A stretch of 64,000 bases of DNA from Isoetes taiwanensis (Eukaryota > Streptophyta > Lycopodiopsida > Isoetales > Isoetaceae), in the NCBI GenBank assembly GCA_021234155.1, contig JAJEKV010000034.1, positions 2,602,001-2,666,000 on the forward strand, read 5' to 3'. Below the pieces are notes generated by a model. It was not told the origin of the DNA and did not search any database. It worked only from the letters and a program-made list of their open reading frames with translations. Positions 62,961 through 64,000 of this stretch are shown in pieces (the first letter of the stretch is position 1; the number at the start of each line of letters is the position of its first letter). The position numbers were made by a program, and so were the translations under genes.

Positions 62961-64000
62961 AATCTTGGCCCTTTATTTTTTTTAAGGGAAGGTGCAAGGA
63001 AGGTCCCTTAAAATGTGTTTTTTGGTGCAGTCAATCTTAACCATTGGTTCAAAAGGGGGAGGAGAAATCTTAACCATTAAATTTTTTATTAAATTACAAT
63101 TTCTTTATTAAAAGAGGTGAGGTGGCATCCTTATTTAATTTAAAAGTTAATGAGGTGACACTATCATTAATGAATAGACTTTCTAGGAAGCTTCTTTTTT
63201 ATAATCAGCTTCAAGGGCCGAAAAATTGCAATAGAGGGATCGGATGAAGGTGGGACCCACACCATTGGATTCCTCTCGTCGAGAACTTTCCAACGAGTGG
63301 TGCTTTGGCATCGTTAAAATGCAGCTTGGAGCTAACTTGATCGTATTCTTAGAGATTCTATGAAAATCTACATAGAATCTTGGGGAGTTCATATGAATCT
63401 TTAGAGAATCTTTGGGAATCTAAGAGAATCTTGATGGAATCTTGGAGAACCTAAAGGAACTTCATAAGATCTAAAGGAATCTTCATAAAATCTTTAATAA
63501 TCGAGGGGAATCTTGATAAAATTTTGGAGAACCTAAAGGAACTTTATAGAATCTAAGGGAATCGAAAAGTATCTACATAGAATCGTGGGAAATCTAGGCG
63601 GATCTTGAAACAACCTTTTGAAATATAGGGGAATCTATGGGAATCTCATGGAAATCTTTGAGAATTTTGGCGGATCCAAAGGTATCTTCATAAAATCTTT
63701 GAGAATATAGGGGAATCTTTACAAAATTTGAATGAATCCTTGAAATTTTGAATGAATTTACATAGAATCTTGGTGAATCTAGAGGCATCTTGGGATAATT
63801 CCCAAAAAATTAGGAGAATCTTTATAGAATCTTAAGAATCTAGGGAAATCTTTGTGCAATTTTAGGAGATCTAGGATAAAATCCAAGAGGATCTAGGAGA
63901 ATCTTTGATATTAGGTGTGCTTGCAGAGAAATCTTCATAGAATCTAGGAGAATCTAGCTGGCATCTTGGGCAATCTAGAGGAATCTTGAGATAAGTTTTA
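62961..64000 (-). repeat. Inverted family A body and GATTCT satellite
   Basis: 62985-63340 is the reverse complement of the module at 14968-15360 (AAGGTGCAAGGAAGGTCCCTT, GGTGGGACCCAC, GAGTGGTGCTTTGGC). 63345-64000 is inverted satellite with AGAATCTTNNNAGAATCT words to the window end. Confidence 0.75.

Overview
The window looks like nuclear DNA of a land plant. It is AT-rich and mostly non-coding, with GT-AG introns, long (AT)n arrays, a plant CLC-f/e-like chloride channel gene, pentatricopeptide-repeat (PPR) fragments and a decayed LINE. The abundance of old repeats and the retroelement type would fit a large-genome, perhaps non-seed, plant, but the species cannot be fixed from the sequence. 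Layout: 1-3600 has no recognisable gene. 3600-15690 is repeats: a degenerate GATTCT-type satellite, a tRNA-like SINE head, a 5'-truncated LINE, and several (AT)n arrays joined to a recurring terminus ('family A'). 31430-37560 holds a duplicated gene fragment and a damaged CLC gene. 39.5, 53.0 and 57.7 kb hold PPR remnants. 62.7-64 kb returns to family A/B repeats and satellite.

The centre of interest is two related minus-strand retroelements at 15689-26617 and 41428-51876. Each has about 3-kb long direct repeats (LR), a small ORF0 inside the LR, an ORF1 of unknown function (533 and about 550 codons), and an ORF2 reverse transcriptase with an F/Y-R-Y-I/M-D-D-L catalytic motif. ORF2 resembles Penelope-like RTs, and I see no GIY-YIG endonuclease, integrase or RNase H. 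The two elements differ substantially in sequence yet share ORF order, intron positions, 3'-UTR hairpins and a structured RNA spanning the LR/internal junction. Stems of that RNA are preserved by compensatory changes. ORF2 of element 1 has no AUG for its first 122 residues. In both elements a predicted phase-0 intron lies between ORF1 and ORF2, and its removal would place them in one frame separated only by a UGA. This suggests a gag-pol-like strategy using splicing plus UGA readthrough or an alternative donor.

A caution applies to the whole window. Differences between duplicated copies, and the frameshifts in the CLC gene, cluster at CAG/CTG trinucleotides. That pattern suggests context-dependent sequencing error (for example at methylated CHG sites) or locally biased mutation, so some apparent pseudogenisation may be artefact.
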